Part shown: positions 49,431 through 62,637 of the stretch, one piece after another
How positions within the stretch are numbered: position 1 is the first letter of the stretch
Layout: each line of letters begins with the position of its first letter
NCBI GenBank assembly: GCA_963965975.1
Contig: OZ014412.1
Location: forward strand, 6,388,501 to 6,452,500
Direction: 5' to 3'
DNA: 64,000 nt
DNA from: Xestospongia bergquistia
Taxonomy: Eukaryota; Porifera; Demospongiae; Haplosclerida; Petrosiidae
The notes under the pieces: model-generated
What the model saw: the letters and a program-made list of their open reading frames with translations, nothing else
Databases searched by the model: none
Told to the model about the DNA's origin: nothing
Program-made: the position numbers and the translations under genes

Positions 49431-51767
49431 GGAGAATATACTATCAAGATAGTTCCTCCCACTGGGTGGAGTTTCAGTAAGTACTACTCTTCTAAACTTA
49501 ATAATTATTAATTTTTATGTTATAATTAAAGAGCCTTCTGAGGTTGTTGTATCAGTGGTAAGACTGATCATTGTAGTCGAGGTGAAGATATTGTCTTCTA
49601 TTTTACTGGGTTCTCCATTATTGGACAGGTCATTAACACACAATGACTACAATTATTAAAAATATATATATACACGCAAAAATATTGTTCATGTTGTATT
49701 TCGTGTTCTAGAAACTTCTCTTGATTTGACTAAACATTGTAGATAGATTGTATATAATATGATCATACTTATAGGTGGTCAAGGTCAAAGGTCCCTCAGG
49801 GGTCAAAGTAGAATAGATAACCAATGATATCATTGTAAAAGTGACAAAGACAACAGCAAATGGCAGGTTAGTGTTGTTGCTATGGTGACATAGGTATAGA
49901 AGAGGATCAGTTGTCTGTTATAACTCATTTTATTGTAATAAAATATATCATTATTTTTATCATTTCTTTGTACTATATGATATACGTATTATGTATAGAT
50001 TTAAGATGTCAGCTGTATTACCTGGTAAGTATATGATAAAGGCAAGTCACTCTAAATGGACAATGCAAAAAGTATGTACATGTATTTGGTCTGTTTTTCT
50101 ATTTATCCATTCATCCACTCATCTGCTAATCCGTCTATCCATAAATCCTTCCATTCATCCATTTATTTGTCTCCTTAGACTTCAGTCAGTATAGAAGTTA
50201 CTAGTGATAATGTCACAGTACCAGCTGGATCTTTAGTTATCAAAGGCTATGATGTCAAAGTAACTATGATGTGTGATTATATTATAATGATTTATTATTA
50301 ACATAGGGTTATATACAGAGCAATAGAGAGCCAGTAGCTGGAGTCCAGTTCCTACTCTATCTCCAGAATGGATCTGAGTCTGTTAAGGTATCAAATTTTC
50401 ATTCCACAATTTCATTTATATATTAAGTAGTTAAACTGTACTGCAGCTGGTGTTAGTTCATCATCATCAAATGCTACACCTCCTTGTGTAGCAATATCAG
50501 AGAGTGATGGTTCCTTCTCTTATCTCTCATTACCCCCTTGAAAGTATCGGCTAGTAAGGAAGGAGTTGTGATCTATATGTCTATTTTGACTTGCTATGTA
50601 TCCATTTAGATACCACGTTATGAAAATGCTAAGAGTAAGTTCCAAGTCACACCAACTGAAGTCCATTTCTCTGTATTTAATGATTCTGTCATCATTAAGG
50701 TACTTTATGCATCCATTTGTTAAGTTATGTATCCATTTTTCATGTATTAATTCATCAGCCAATTTTTGAAGTCCGTGGATTCACTGTTTTTGAAAGTGTT
50801 TTAAAATATTCTAAGGTTTGTCAGTTACCATAGCAACTAATACTCTTCATTTTTGCAACAAAAGGGTGAAGGCATTGAAGGTGCTTGTGTGGATTTTGAT
50901 GGGAGATTACAGACAGTAACAGACAAAAATGGCCATTACCAGCTGGTCAATGTTAGCACTGGTACATACACTGTTAAGGTAGAGAGAGAGAGCATACCTT
51001 ACTTGTATAATAATTACATTTAACAGGTTGAAACCAGTCATATCCAGTTTGATCCTATTACTATTGACGTCAGTCCTACTTCACCTCAAATACCTGATCT
51101 TGTACCATCCAAGTAAGTCATTGACTCACTGTTATCTTCTAATGTAAAGAATTACTAAAGATTTGAGTGACATTTAGTCAACAATCTAATTATAAAAATT
51201 AAAACGCTAATATAGGGGTTTGTATAACTAATTCAGATAAGGGTTACAGGATAATTTGATTGATATTAAGGTCATAATTGAAAGTAGTGCTTAATGATTT
51301 AAATGAATGGACTGACAGGGAGTAAGAATAATCCTTTTAATCTCTAGGTATTCTGTATGTGGTCATGTGATGTTCACAGTTCAGTCACAGCCTTCATTTG
51401 AAGTAAGACATTCATATCATGTGACTAGCTGGTAGTCTAGTATTAATGATTTATAGACTGAGTCCCGTACTGTTGAGGTGGTATCAGACTCAGTCCCAGA
51501 GAAGGTTTTAAAGATGACCAAGCTTAATTCCAAAGGAATGTTTTGTTTCATGCTGTCACCAGGACAATATTCCATCAGAGTAATCCCCTCCCATTTTAGT
51601 TATAATTACCACTAAATATAATAGGTAGTTATTTCTTCAGAGGAAAAGAATAGAGGTTTGTTGATGTTTCCAAAGATTCTACAGTTACCATGGAAACAAA
51701 CATAATCACAAATTTAGTTTTCAACCAGTTCTCTTCGTCTATATCTGGATCTTTATCATGTTTAAGT
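49431..51767 (+). pseudogene. NOMO: NOMO (nodal modulator) pseudogene, copy 1
   Basis: Internal exons of the BOS-complex/ER protein NOMO, in order: 49431-49476 (GEYTIKIVPPTGWSF), 49532-49628, 49775 on, 49999-50071 (LPGKYMIKASHSKWTMQK), 50179-50259, 50307-50387 (GYIQSNREPVAGVQFLLYLQ), 50431-50553, 50610-50699, 50759-50815, 50865-50978 (GTYTVK), 51027-51112, 51348-51402, 51457-51579, about 51606-51767. Repeated beta-sandwich (carboxypeptidase-regulatory-like) units give the G.Y.VK words. Lesions: frameshift near 49553, in-frame TAG in VKVE(stop)ITND (about 49814), TGA after YLSLPP (about 50540), and a frame change near 51660. The 5' exons (signal peptide) and the 3' part (TM) are absent. Confidence 0.85.
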
Positions 51768-52960
51768 GAGTACATGTGGAAATTACTGGTAACATTAATG
51801 GAATATATTAGTAATGTCAGAACCCTATAACTTCATAAAAGAGTAAGGACTGTCCAATTACATATTGCAGCATTAAGCAAGTATACCTTTTGTGAATTAC
51901 CATATAAGGAAATATGTAATTTGGAAGGTTATGGGGTCATGGTAATAGATAGTGTTGTTTTAGTTAACTCTAACTAAAACTAAAATCCTTTTAGTTTAGC
52001 CTATTTGACTTTTAGTTAACTAACTATAACTAACTATACGTTTTTTAAAACCAAGAAAACTTAACTAAAACTAACTAAAATTAATGCAATAATGACAAAA
52101 ACTAGTCTAATTATTATAGTTAGTACTGAATTAAAAGGATAAGTACCTGTACTCAATAAATACCTGTCATAACTGCATAAATAATAAACCACTTGTATGT
52201 GATAAGTTAACATTATTTATATTTTTAAATGTCTAGGTAGCCTGCAAAGAAACACCATACTTTATTGTGAAATTAATAACGTTGTTTTTGTGTTACTTTT
52301 TAAAAATGCGATACTTGATAACTACATTTGACAATTCTTTAACACTGAGCATGACACTAAATAGTATAGTTGTCTGCTTGTGTCAAAATATTTGTTTTAT
52401 TGTGTTAATTTCATATTATTAATGTAAACATCACTTTCACTTGTTTTATGTTACAACAAATAAAACATTCTGCTCATGTGAGAGAATGCAATACAAGGGT
52501 TAAAAATTTGGATAACCTACCTAATACCAGAGTACGGTAAGAAATACAGTACTTTCAGTTTCAGTTGATAGAAAAGATAAAACAAACAAACAGTTATAGA
52601 AAGAAAATAGTGAAAGCAAAGGAGATTACAAAAACAAAAGATACACTTGTTGTTGGTATATATTATAATGACTTATTAAACTGTCAGTTAATTACAATCA
52701 ATTTTTAAAATAAAGAAATTATAACTTTTACTGATAATACAATTGATACAAACATTCTGAAAGTTGTAGGTATGGGTTTACATATTCAAAAGAGACATAC
52801 ACAATAATATTTACAGTAATATAATTATCAACAGTTCAGATTTTTTTTTCTGTAATGTTCTGTGACAGTTTGATCATGATTCTATAGAATGTGGAAATGA
52901 AATATGAATTATTAAATCTACTACTGACATGATATGCCAACCTCTTGTGTAGCTAGCTAG
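51768..52960. other. Spacer between the two duplicated blocks
   Basis: No gene recognised. 51950-52090 carries a TTAACTAAAACTAAAA/TTAGTTAACT repeat, also seen near 45930 and 58690. The left junction of the second duplicated block is at about 52961, where GCTAGCTAG precedes the shared CTTAGATTCC. Confidence 0.5.
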
Positions 52961-53282
52961 CTTAGATTCCAATTCTTTTATTTTAACTGGTAGACAACTA
53001 ACAGTTTCCTGATCAAGTGAGTCATCAATGGTATGAGCATTATTTGTTGGATGATTAGTTGACAGAGAATGACTAAAGATTTTCTCCCCATTTGGATCAA
53101 GACATATTGATCATCTCCAATGACCAATCAACAATTGGCATACTTCCACTAGGAACGAAATCTCCAATCTTTGTGGTAATATATGCAAATTGGAAAGGTA
53201 TTTTGCCTTCATTACTGCTGCGAGTACCAACGGAGAGATGGAGCCGGGAGCAGAGCAGGCAAATAAGAAAAAAAGATAGCAT
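52961..53282 (-). pseudogene. Fused first-exon/coiled-coil-exon GABA-B-like pseudogene (copy 2)
   Basis: Duplicate of the 322-bp fused pseudogene at 41745-42066, same length and same junction: MLSFFLICLLCSRLHLSVGT to VDWSLEMINMS, then the out-of-frame coiled-coil exon. Small substitutions only. Confidence 0.85.
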
Positions 53283-53821
53283 TTTCGCAGTGTGTATATA
53301 GACCGAATCTAATAGTCTCACAAACTGGCCCTTATGATTGAGACGTCTTTCATAATCGGGGTTGCATGGGCCTAGCATGTGAGAAGTCTTTTATATGCAG
53401 GCAGTTCCGTAAATTAAATTCACTGGGACGTACTTTTCCTTGTTTTTTCATTTATATCAGTATTGAATTAAAAGTGATATTTCTATCAATAATCACTGAG
53501 ATTGTTGTTGGTTAATGTTTCATTGTGTGAAGCATTAATTAATTCAACTACTCAATTTAGTATTGTAAAAATTGATGAATTGTTGATAAACAAGTAACTA
53601 CATATAGTATGTTTTAACAATAATAAAATAAAATTAAACATTTATTTATGGTTGTTCTCATGCATTGAATTGTTTATTCAATCTACAAAGCCACTTGTAA
53701 CATAATAATTACAATATTACTAAATACATAACTGATATAAATATATTAATGATAAAGACATATATACAACAAATACGTATTACATTAGTCTTTTATTCTC
53801 ATTTCAAACTTCTTAATCAAA
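53283..53821. other. Spacer between pseudogene copy 2 and gene 3
   Basis: Counterpart of 42067-42600; small indels, for example a deletion near 53478 and an insertion near 53735. No coding signal. Confidence 0.5.
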
Positions 53822-56800
53822 TTATGTTGCAGACTCCAGCTATATATTTGAGATGATAAGATCATTATAGTATAATACACAGCATTTATATATGTATAAT
53901 AAACAGTTCTTAGTGTATGATATATTGTAATGATTTTTTCATATATTTACCTCTTTAGTGGAGAGCATAGACTCCAGTTCTTTTATTCTAGCTCGTAGAC
54001 CACTGATAGTCTCCTCAGGTGACTCACGAACAGTGTTATTTGTTGGATGTGAAGAAGGTAAAGAATGACTAAGGACATTCTCTCCAGTTGGATCACGATA
54101 TAAACTAACCATCTGTGGAAATAAAAGTCAGAAGTAAATGGCATGACTTGGTTTATAGTATCTGCAGATTAAGAAGAGCTGAAATGACAAACTAATAAGA
54201 GGATTAAAAACAAATTCTTTAATTAAAATCTGGTGATAACAAGGTTAAAGTTAGAGTGGAAATGACTCTTACCTTTGGAATGAACATGAGTCCTAAGAAC
54301 AGAGTTGCATCTACCAGTAGAGCTAGTCCAAACATGGCAGCATACACATCATGATAAGTTTCAAGAGCAAACTGTGTCACTGCTAACAATGCAAGTATAA
54401 TACTGTTGATGTAGATAATGGCAGCTATTTCCTTTGAGTCATTGAGAGCTTTAATTTTAACACGACGAATATGAAATGCCATAAATATTGCTACTAGTTG
54501 TAACAATGCTTTATATGAAAAGGAGACTGCTAGCCAAATTTGTGATCCATACTGAGCACACACATAAATGAAGTTTTTTTCAAAAATACCTTTATCCTAG
54601 AAGAAATAGTATTAACATATTTAGTATAATAGTTACTTAAATTACTAAGTAATTATTATGTAAATTACTACTACAGCCACATGCTTGTATATATGTCCTG
54701 TAAATAATAATAATCAAGACCAATGCTCAAATGCTCCTATTATTACCTGCTATATTTCAGTATTTGTTTAACTTTATACAACTAAATATTAAAAATTAAT
54801 CTGTTAATTGACAGACTATCTAGTAATAATATAAACAAATTTGTCAGCTTATCTAATAAATATGTTACATAATTTGAGAGATTCTTGTAAAGAAAAGCTT
54901 TTTGTTACATAACAGACACAACTATTAACATTTCATGAGGACAGATAAATTTAGCTTACTGTTATATCTTCTGGATGTTGAGTATCTCTTATTCTGGTAG
55001 CTATCAGTCGTGACTGAGGAATGGCAGATCCAATGATAATAATAATCAAATCAATAGATACTATAATTAATACTTGAACAAACAAAACCCAATCTTTTAG
55101 TGCCTGTGTGTGTGTGTATGTGTGTGTGTGTGAGTGAGAGAGAGAGAGAGTTGACTGAGATACCATTTTGTAACTAAATAACCTTCTTATTAGGTGTGGG
55201 ATTGGAAAAGATATAATAGACTCTCCATGTTTTGGAAAGAATGACAGCAAAACAGACAGAGTATCCTAAAAAGAACAACCAGAATCGGATCTATGTGAAA
55301 ATTAAGAATGGATTAGTCATTTGAAGGTAAAACAATACAATAATTTATTATAGAAAAAATCTAGAAGTAACAATTAATGATCATTATGTGATAATCTTAC
55401 ATTACAGAAAGCAGTCTGTACATCCATTACTGTTGAGGAGTATATATAGAAGTAGACACATATGTACATGAGAGAAGCCCCTACAATTATGAGATAATTC
55501 AAGTTAGGGCTGGAAAGTTTGACAACTCTATTAGAGAGAGGGAGTAAGGGAGGGAGAATCAAACTAAGATGTACAATATCCAGTTACTAACTTCTTATTT
55601 CTAAAAACAATATTAAATACAAGACATACTGCTACAAAGATGAGACCAACAAATGCTGCAATATCATAAATTATAATCAATGCTAGATGATTCTGGTGTA
55701 TAGCATCAACTTCATAGCCATCATAAGGAGGAGTACCATCTAGTGACATAATAACAGTAATATTATGTATATTATATAGTAATATTACATTAAAATTGTC
55801 TTAAAATTGCATTAAAACTGTGTTAAGATTGCATTAACATTGTGTTAAAGTTGTATAAATAATGCATTAAAATTGCATTAAAACTGTGTTAAATTGCATT
55901 AAAATTGTATTAAAGTTGCGTTAAAAGTGTGTTAACATTGTGTTAAAAGTGTGTTAACATTGTGTTAAAATTGTGCTAAAATTGCATTAAAAAAGCATTA
56001 AAATTGCATTAAAACTTTGTTAAGATTGCATTAACATTGTGTTAAAGTTGTATAAAGAATGCATTAAAATTGTGTTAAAATTGCATTAAAACTGTGTTAA
56101 AATTGCATTAAAATTGTATTAAAATCGTGTTAAAACTGCGTTAACATTACATTAAAATTGTGCTAAAATTGCATTAATTTTTATATTAAAATTGCATTTA
56201 AATTGCATTAAAACTGATATATTGCATATGTTAAGATTGCGTTAACATTGCGTTAAAGTTGTACAAAGAATGCATTAAAATTGGGTTAAAATTGCATTAA
56301 AACTGTGTTAAAATTGCATTAAAATTGTATTAAAATCTTGTTAAAACTGCGTTAACATTACATTAAAATTGTGCTAAAATTGCATTAATTTTTATATTAA
56401 AATTGCATTAAAACTGTGTTAACATTGTGTTAAAGATGTATTAAGAATGGATTAAAATTGCATTAAAATTGTATTAAAATTGTGTTAAAACTGCATTAAC
56501 ATTGTGTTAAAATTGTGCTAACATTGCATTAAAATTGTGCTAAAATTGCATTAAAATTGTGTTAAGATTGCATTAACATTGTGTTAAAATTGTGCTAACA
56601 TTACATTAAAATTGTGCTAAAATTGCATTAAAATTGTGTTAAGATTGCATTAACATTGTGTTAAAATTGTATAAAGAATGCATTAAAATTGTGTTAAAAT
56701 TGTATTAAAATTGTGTTAAAACTGCGTTAACATTGTGTTAAAATTATGCTAAAATTGCATTAAAACTGTGTTAAAATTGCATTAACATTGTGTTAAAAAT

Positions 56801-59800
56801 TGTGTAAAGAATGGATTAAAATTGCGTTAAAATTGCATTAAAATTGTTTTCAAATTATGTTAAAACTGTGTTAACATTATGTTAAAATTGTGCTAAAATT
56901 GCATTAATTTTTTGTTAAAATTGTCTTAAAATTGCATTTAAACTGTGTTAAGATTGCGTTAACATTGTGTTAAAGTTCTATAAACAATCCATTAAAATTG
57001 CATTAAAATTGTGTTCAAATAGCATTAAAATTGTATTAAAATTGTATTAAACTGCTTTAACATTGTGTGCTAAAATTGCATTAATTTCTTATTAAAATTA
57101 TGCTTAAAACTGTCTTAAAATTGCATTAAAACTGTGTTAAGATTGCATTAACATTGTGTTAAATTGTATAAAGAATGCATTAAAATTGTGTTAAAATTGC
57201 GTTAATATTACATTAAAATTGCATTAAAATTGTAATAAAATTGCGTTAAAAGTACATGTATACATGAACTGTTCTTACATACAGCAAAAAGACATCATCC
57301 CATAATTGTTTAAATCAAAGTTAAATTTAAGAAATGCAATGAATGTTTCATTATAAACTCATATCTATACTCTCATCACTGAACCCTGGCTTGCATGCAT
57401 TTGTTCCTTGTAATAAAGACATTTTTAAAAAAATCATCAATGTAGAGAAGACAATGCCAAAAGTACAATAGTAAGGTTATGATGTTAGCCTAGCATATTT
57501 TGAAAATCCTGTACATAATAATTAATACACGAAAGACCAATTCTATACATGAAAAGTAAGTACATTAATCAAATGTACTTGTATAAATATATACCATATA
57601 AATCACCAATGTACATGAATGTCATGATGAGTGCTACTTTTGGGCTGCTATTTATACTTCTTTAATATTTTACACCAAAGCCAGTATCTCAATACCAAAA
57701 ATTCATACACAAAGCAGTAAGTATTTGAGTATCATACAATTCATTTAACACCAATGATATTTACTTTCTACCTTTCCAAATCTGTGCATTAGATTCACCC
57801 ATTTTGAAAGTGAAATTACTCTTTTTAGTACCAATGGCTACAAAAGCTATTGTATCAGGATTAACTGTGTCTACAAGAGAATGAATTCAACATTTTACTA
57901 TAGTTCTCGTTATATACTTACCACCAGATATTCTATACTGTTTTACATCATGAATATTGTCAGGACGACTTCCATTTGCATTAAAGTAAACAGGACCCTA
58001 ATATTAAAGATTAGTATGTGTTATAGTATCAAATGTAATCACAGAACATGACATATAAAGTCTTAAGACTATAATTATTATAACAAAGTGGGAATGATTT
58101 TATAATACACACATACATCAAAAATCTACTCTTTGTTTAACATACAAGGGAAAACAGGACAACTCACAGTAATTCCAAGAAAATTAACTTCAGCAAAGCC
58201 TTGTCTCAGAATACAGCCCACTCTTTCATTAGTATAATCAAACTCCTCTAAAGGTACCAAATCTCCTGGCAACCCTTCACATCCACTGTCATTTCCTATA
58301 GCTATCCGTTTCACTGCATTGTCAAGTCCAATAGCTATTGACCATATTCCCTCATGGGCCAATCCTATAGCATTGACCCTAGTTAAATTTTGAGATTTAT
58401 ATCTTGGCTCTTCAAGTAGAGCAGTATAATTGTCTAAAAACTGCTGTGATGTCTACAGGGAAAGAGATATTATTAGCAATAATATTACTGGGCAGTGAGA
58501 GATGACCAAAGAGAAAAGAAATGTTGATTAAAGAAATTTGTTTTCATTAGAAGTACAGTGCCTGATTTCCTTGTCGTTTATCAGAAGAATAGCCTTTGCT
58601 AACATGCAGAAGCAATGTACACTCATGAGTACCAAACATACATGTATTATTGGAATAAGAACTATTATTAGTATTGTTGTTTTAATTAACTATATATATA
58701 ACTAAACTAATTTTAATCTAGTTATATTGTAATTACCTAACTAACTTTAACTTACTAATTAATGTATATACAGGTTACATTGAACCAATATATAATTGAT
58801 GATAGAAATAAGTATAGCTAATATTTCAATAATAAGACCTAGTAGTTCATGTATATAATTATTATACACCTTAATTTACAAAACCTGTCAACTAACTATC
58901 CTTAACAGTCAGATTGCATCACTTAACTAGTATGCTAGTAGATTATTTAGTAAGTTTATTCAGTATACTTATAGATTATAGACCAAGTTAATACTTTCAT
59001 TTTGGCCCTTGAACATTATGATCTTTTTGTTGTCAGTATGGAATTTATATCACATGCATATCTTCTTGAGAAGTCATTTGTTGAAATGCATGAACCGTGT
59101 AAATTCATAGTAAATTAGTAAATAAAGTGTATATATACTATTTGATGTATTTTATGCAACTCAAGTAATCGTGAATTGTTTTCAATAACCAATCCATCTT
59201 AACAGTGTAGAACTAGCTCAAAACCTTATGTGCATGTATAATAATTACTCTTCAATTAGAAATTAATTATATTTCTTACCAGCCCAGAGAAAGCTTTCCT
59301 TGACTTGTCTTCCATAACAAAGAATCCACTGGGTATAGTACCTAGTGTACCATTAAGAACTGTCATCATGATCTCTGATGTACAAGATGAATTAACTGCA
59401 TTATTCCACCAGCCTATATTATACCACATTGGTAATATCCAGACATAAGTGGGAGCATACATATTTCTGTGGTAAGCCTAGTGTATAGCAAATAGAAAAC
59501 AAGATTATATCATTAATTGAGTACATTAAATGCTACATATTGAGTCATCCACTGGAACAATTTGTTTTTGTAATCATTTATATATTAGCGATAAAATTGT
59601 TTTTTTTATTACTGTAGTCAAGAGTATCATCTTGCATAATTATCCATCCATCTATACTGTGTAGTGTGTTACTCACTTCACACAAAATGTTAGCAGCATA
59701 TGTCTCATATGTGTTGATGTAAATAATCCTATACTTTTCTGTAATTATCTAAGGCAAGAAGATAATTATTATTACATTAATTAATAATTAAATAATTACT

Positions 59801-62270
59801 TACATTATCAAATACAGCATCATATGGAAAGGGATAAACTCCTGTTTTAAAAGACACAGATGAATCTAGTAGCCAATTCTCTGACTGGAAAATGCCTGTT
59901 AAACCATTGGTAATCTAAAATGGAAAGGAGAGAGAGAAAGTAGGTATAACCCAAATTATGAAACATGTATATATGACAGGCTCAATATTCTTACACACTT
60001 TGACAAGTAGTATGTACCAGTCTCTAATTACAAATTAGTAAAGCAATTGATATGCAGCTTGTCATTAAATCATTATAGTACTTACTGCTTGAAACAGGAT
60101 CTCATCCTGAGTGATAACAGTCATCTTTCTCCAATTAAATTGTCTCATTAATTGAGCCATAGATACTGGGAGAAAAGAAAGAGAGGGAAGTACTCGAAAA
60201 AAGTTTCTGAATCGGTGACGATCAGTCAGAACATTTGCAGCTGAAGAAAAAGAAAGCTGAGATAGAGAGAGAGATTATTGAGTATACACATGAAGACAAA
60301 TATTACTTGTGGTATATTCCAGTAATGGCTGGTTTCTGCCACAGGAATAGTTGCTGTTGAGCAACCACATCCTAGCAATGTCACATAAGTTGTGTTACTT
60401 TGCCAAAATAGTTCAAAGAAAGCATCTAAAGATGCAGTATGATCACACTGTAAGAAAAAGATTGCATCCATATAACTGAATGAGCAATGTACAATAATAT
60501 CTATCTTAAGAATGAACATTATACCTCAGTGTATAACTCTAACAAGGAATGAGCTAGATAGAAATTGTTTGCATCATTCAAATCATCCACAAATTTTATC
60601 AAAAATCTAGAGTACTCCCATGTAATGTGAATTGTACTTTTCACATTCCATTGATCATAACTAACATCATGCATATTTTGCAATTATTAAGGAACACTAT
60701 AGTGTAAGCTTCAGTAAAAAGGTTCAAAATACCTTTAATAGTAAAAATAAGTTAGATTAAAAAGAGACAGCTGCAAAAAAAACAAAAGATACAGTATGAC
60801 TCATCACAAACTTTACAAGTACACGCCATGCCCAAATTAAGTTGATGACATTATCATAATTGAAACTCCATTTATTTCAATGCAAACAGAGCATATAGAG
60901 GATATTGATCAACCATATTTCAGGGAGATAAAAGAAAATGTAATAATTTAATTGTCTGTGTTGAAGGAAAAGCATGTTGTTCAAGTTTATTGTAGTATAT
61001 ACATGCATGCATGTTTACACACACACAGCTGACATGCATGTTAAGGAATGAAGATAAAGTTACTATAATAGTTACTATATATAGTTACTACCGTAGATCG
61101 GGAAACTTTCGCGTTACAAAAGTTTCATGTAAAAAATTTATGTGTTAAAAAAATTTCGAACACAAGAGGCGTGTACAAAAAATTATTAACCCCGAAATGC
61201 GAGGCGCAATAATACCATAAATGGCTAGTGTATTTGGCAATTTTTGTTCGTATGTCTGCACTGTACACCTAATAAGGTGTACAGTGCAGACAGTGCAGTA
61301 CAGATGTTTTCTTGACACACTTTTCATGGCCTCCTTAACCTCTTCATTTGTCTCTGGTTACATGGAAGATGATAGAGAACCTTTTGGGTCTGGCAGTCCA
61401 TCTGTTGGTTTCAGATACCTCAAAAGAGCCATATTCACTTTAAACACTGATACAACACGACGTAACACATGAATTATATACCATGAATATTCCTACTGTA
61501 AGTATTCAATGTGTAATAATGTTCGTGTAATTAATTGTTGTACATCGTCAAATGTTCGAATTTTTTTTAACAACGAAATTTTCCTGATCTATGGTATATA
61601 TAGTTACTATATATAGGAAACCAAATTAAAGAGGAAGTAGTAATAAAGTAACTATAATGTGTGCAAACAATGAATGTAGGGAATATTTTACAAATCCATA
61701 TAGAAGTCATGAATAGGCAATCAGTATGAGTGTTAAATCCTTTTAGGATAAAAACCTCTGTACAAATACTATAAGTAATATTATTAGCATTAAAATTAAA
61801 TGTGGTGAATGACAAGCAAGTTTATTGCAGTATATGTATGTATGTTCACAAACATACAGCTGATATATGCTGACATATTGATACTAATATTATTTCTAAA
61901 TATAAACAAACTATTAAAAAAACAATACTAATATTAATAAAAATTTGAAAGCAAATACCAACTGTAAATAAATTAATTTTCAAACAGTTACATTTAATTA
62001 TATATAAATTATTCCATTAATGTATTGTTGTTTTATACTTACTTTTGAATCCAATATCTCTGTATAATTTAGTGTATAATTCTGCAAAATGTCGTCTCGT
62101 TCATTGATCATCTCCAATATCCAATCTACAATTGGTATAGCTCCACTAACAACGAAGTCTCCAGTCTTTGTTGTAATATATGCAAAGTGGAGAGGAATTT
62201 TGTCTTCATTACCGCTGTGAGTACCAACAGAGAAATGGAGCAGAGAGCAAATAACAAGATACGATAGCAT
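53822..62270 (-). CDS. GABA-B-type class C GPCR, gene 3
   Basis: Exons: 62270-62043, 60447-60307, 60256-60086, 59914-59804, 59748-59677, 59477-59280, 58452-58168, 57997-57922, 57870-57772, 55739-55592, 55527-55401, 55290-55183, 55103-54960, 54596-54273, 54112-53951, tentative 53839-53822; lengths equal gene 2 exon by exon (2,394 nt + 18). Signal peptide MLSYLVICSLLHFSVGT; ligand domain, 7TM and coiled coil as in gene 2 with scattered changes (N in VGTNSS to H, CDRTAS to CDHTAS). The third exon starts LSFSSAANVL instead of IAFAAAANVL because its 5' edge has been rewritten around a new acceptor. Intron 9 is 2.03 kb against 0.57 kb in gene 2 because of a minisatellite. The frame is open throughout. 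Confidence 0.9.
55788..57250 (+). repeat. 1.46-kb AT-rich minisatellite in intron 9 of gene 3
   Basis: Irregular tandem repeat of an 11-12-nt word family TTAAAATTGCA / TTAAAACTGTG / TTAACATTGTG, with TTTATATTAAAATTGC interludes and higher-order blocks of about 60-150 nt. Absent from the paralogous intron in gene 2 (44561-45125). Confidence 0.95.
61089..61596 (+). mobile_element. MITE-like element with terminal inverted repeats
   Basis: Left end TACCGTAGATCGGGAAACTT (61089 on) and right end, read inverted, TACCATAGATCAGGAAAATT (from 61596) form imperfect terminal inverted repeats of roughly 25-30 bp. Length 508 bp, no transposase, inner AATTTCGAAC/TTCGAATTTT also inverted. Flanks are TATATAGTTAC-rich on both sides, so a TA target duplication cannot be told apart. 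It carries a perfect 17-bp hairpin at 61254-61291. Confidence 0.6.
61254..61291. repeat. Perfect 17-bp inverted repeat, 4-nt loop
   Basis: GTCTGCACTGTACACCT, loop AATA, then AGGTGTACAGTGCAGAC. It could form a cruciform or an RNA hairpin. A partial direct repeat of the arm (AGTGCAGTACAG) follows. Confidence 0.9.
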
Positions 62271-62637
62271 TGTCACTGACTACTGACTGAACACACGTCA
62301 TCCTGAAAATCCGCATTCTGGAATTTCATCGAAGGCGTGGCTTGTACACCACGTGAAATTCCTTGTTTTTTTCTTTCTTCTTTGTGCCTCTGTCAAGATG
62401 TTCTGACCTGTAACGGTGTTGTCAGAAGCGACTATCCCATAGACTTCTCAAAAATTCATGTCAGTACTTTTATTAATCAATAGACTGATCACATAACTCT
62501 CACATGATGTATACAACCAAATTGGGTATGCTTAGAGAAACAAGTGACTGTGCTCCATCTAATGGATTCTTTTTAATACCTGTCTATGATACAGTAATGA
62601 ATGTCAATTATATTTCATATCTCATGGCTTTATATAG
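62271..62637. promoter_or_regulatory. Upstream region between gene 3 and NOMO pseudogene 2
   Basis: Counterpart of 49057-49430. Contains CACGTG at 62350-62355, 80 bp upstream of the gene 3 ATG. No exon recognised. Confidence 0.45.

Noticed and set aside
49991-50194. Independent small genes at 49991 and 63179
   Set aside because: These are NOMO pseudogene exons plus intron read-through.
54951-55250. 99-aa minus-strand ORF with THTHTYTHTQ
   Set aside because: Read-through of a GT/AG-repeat intron in front of the real receptor exon 55103-54960.
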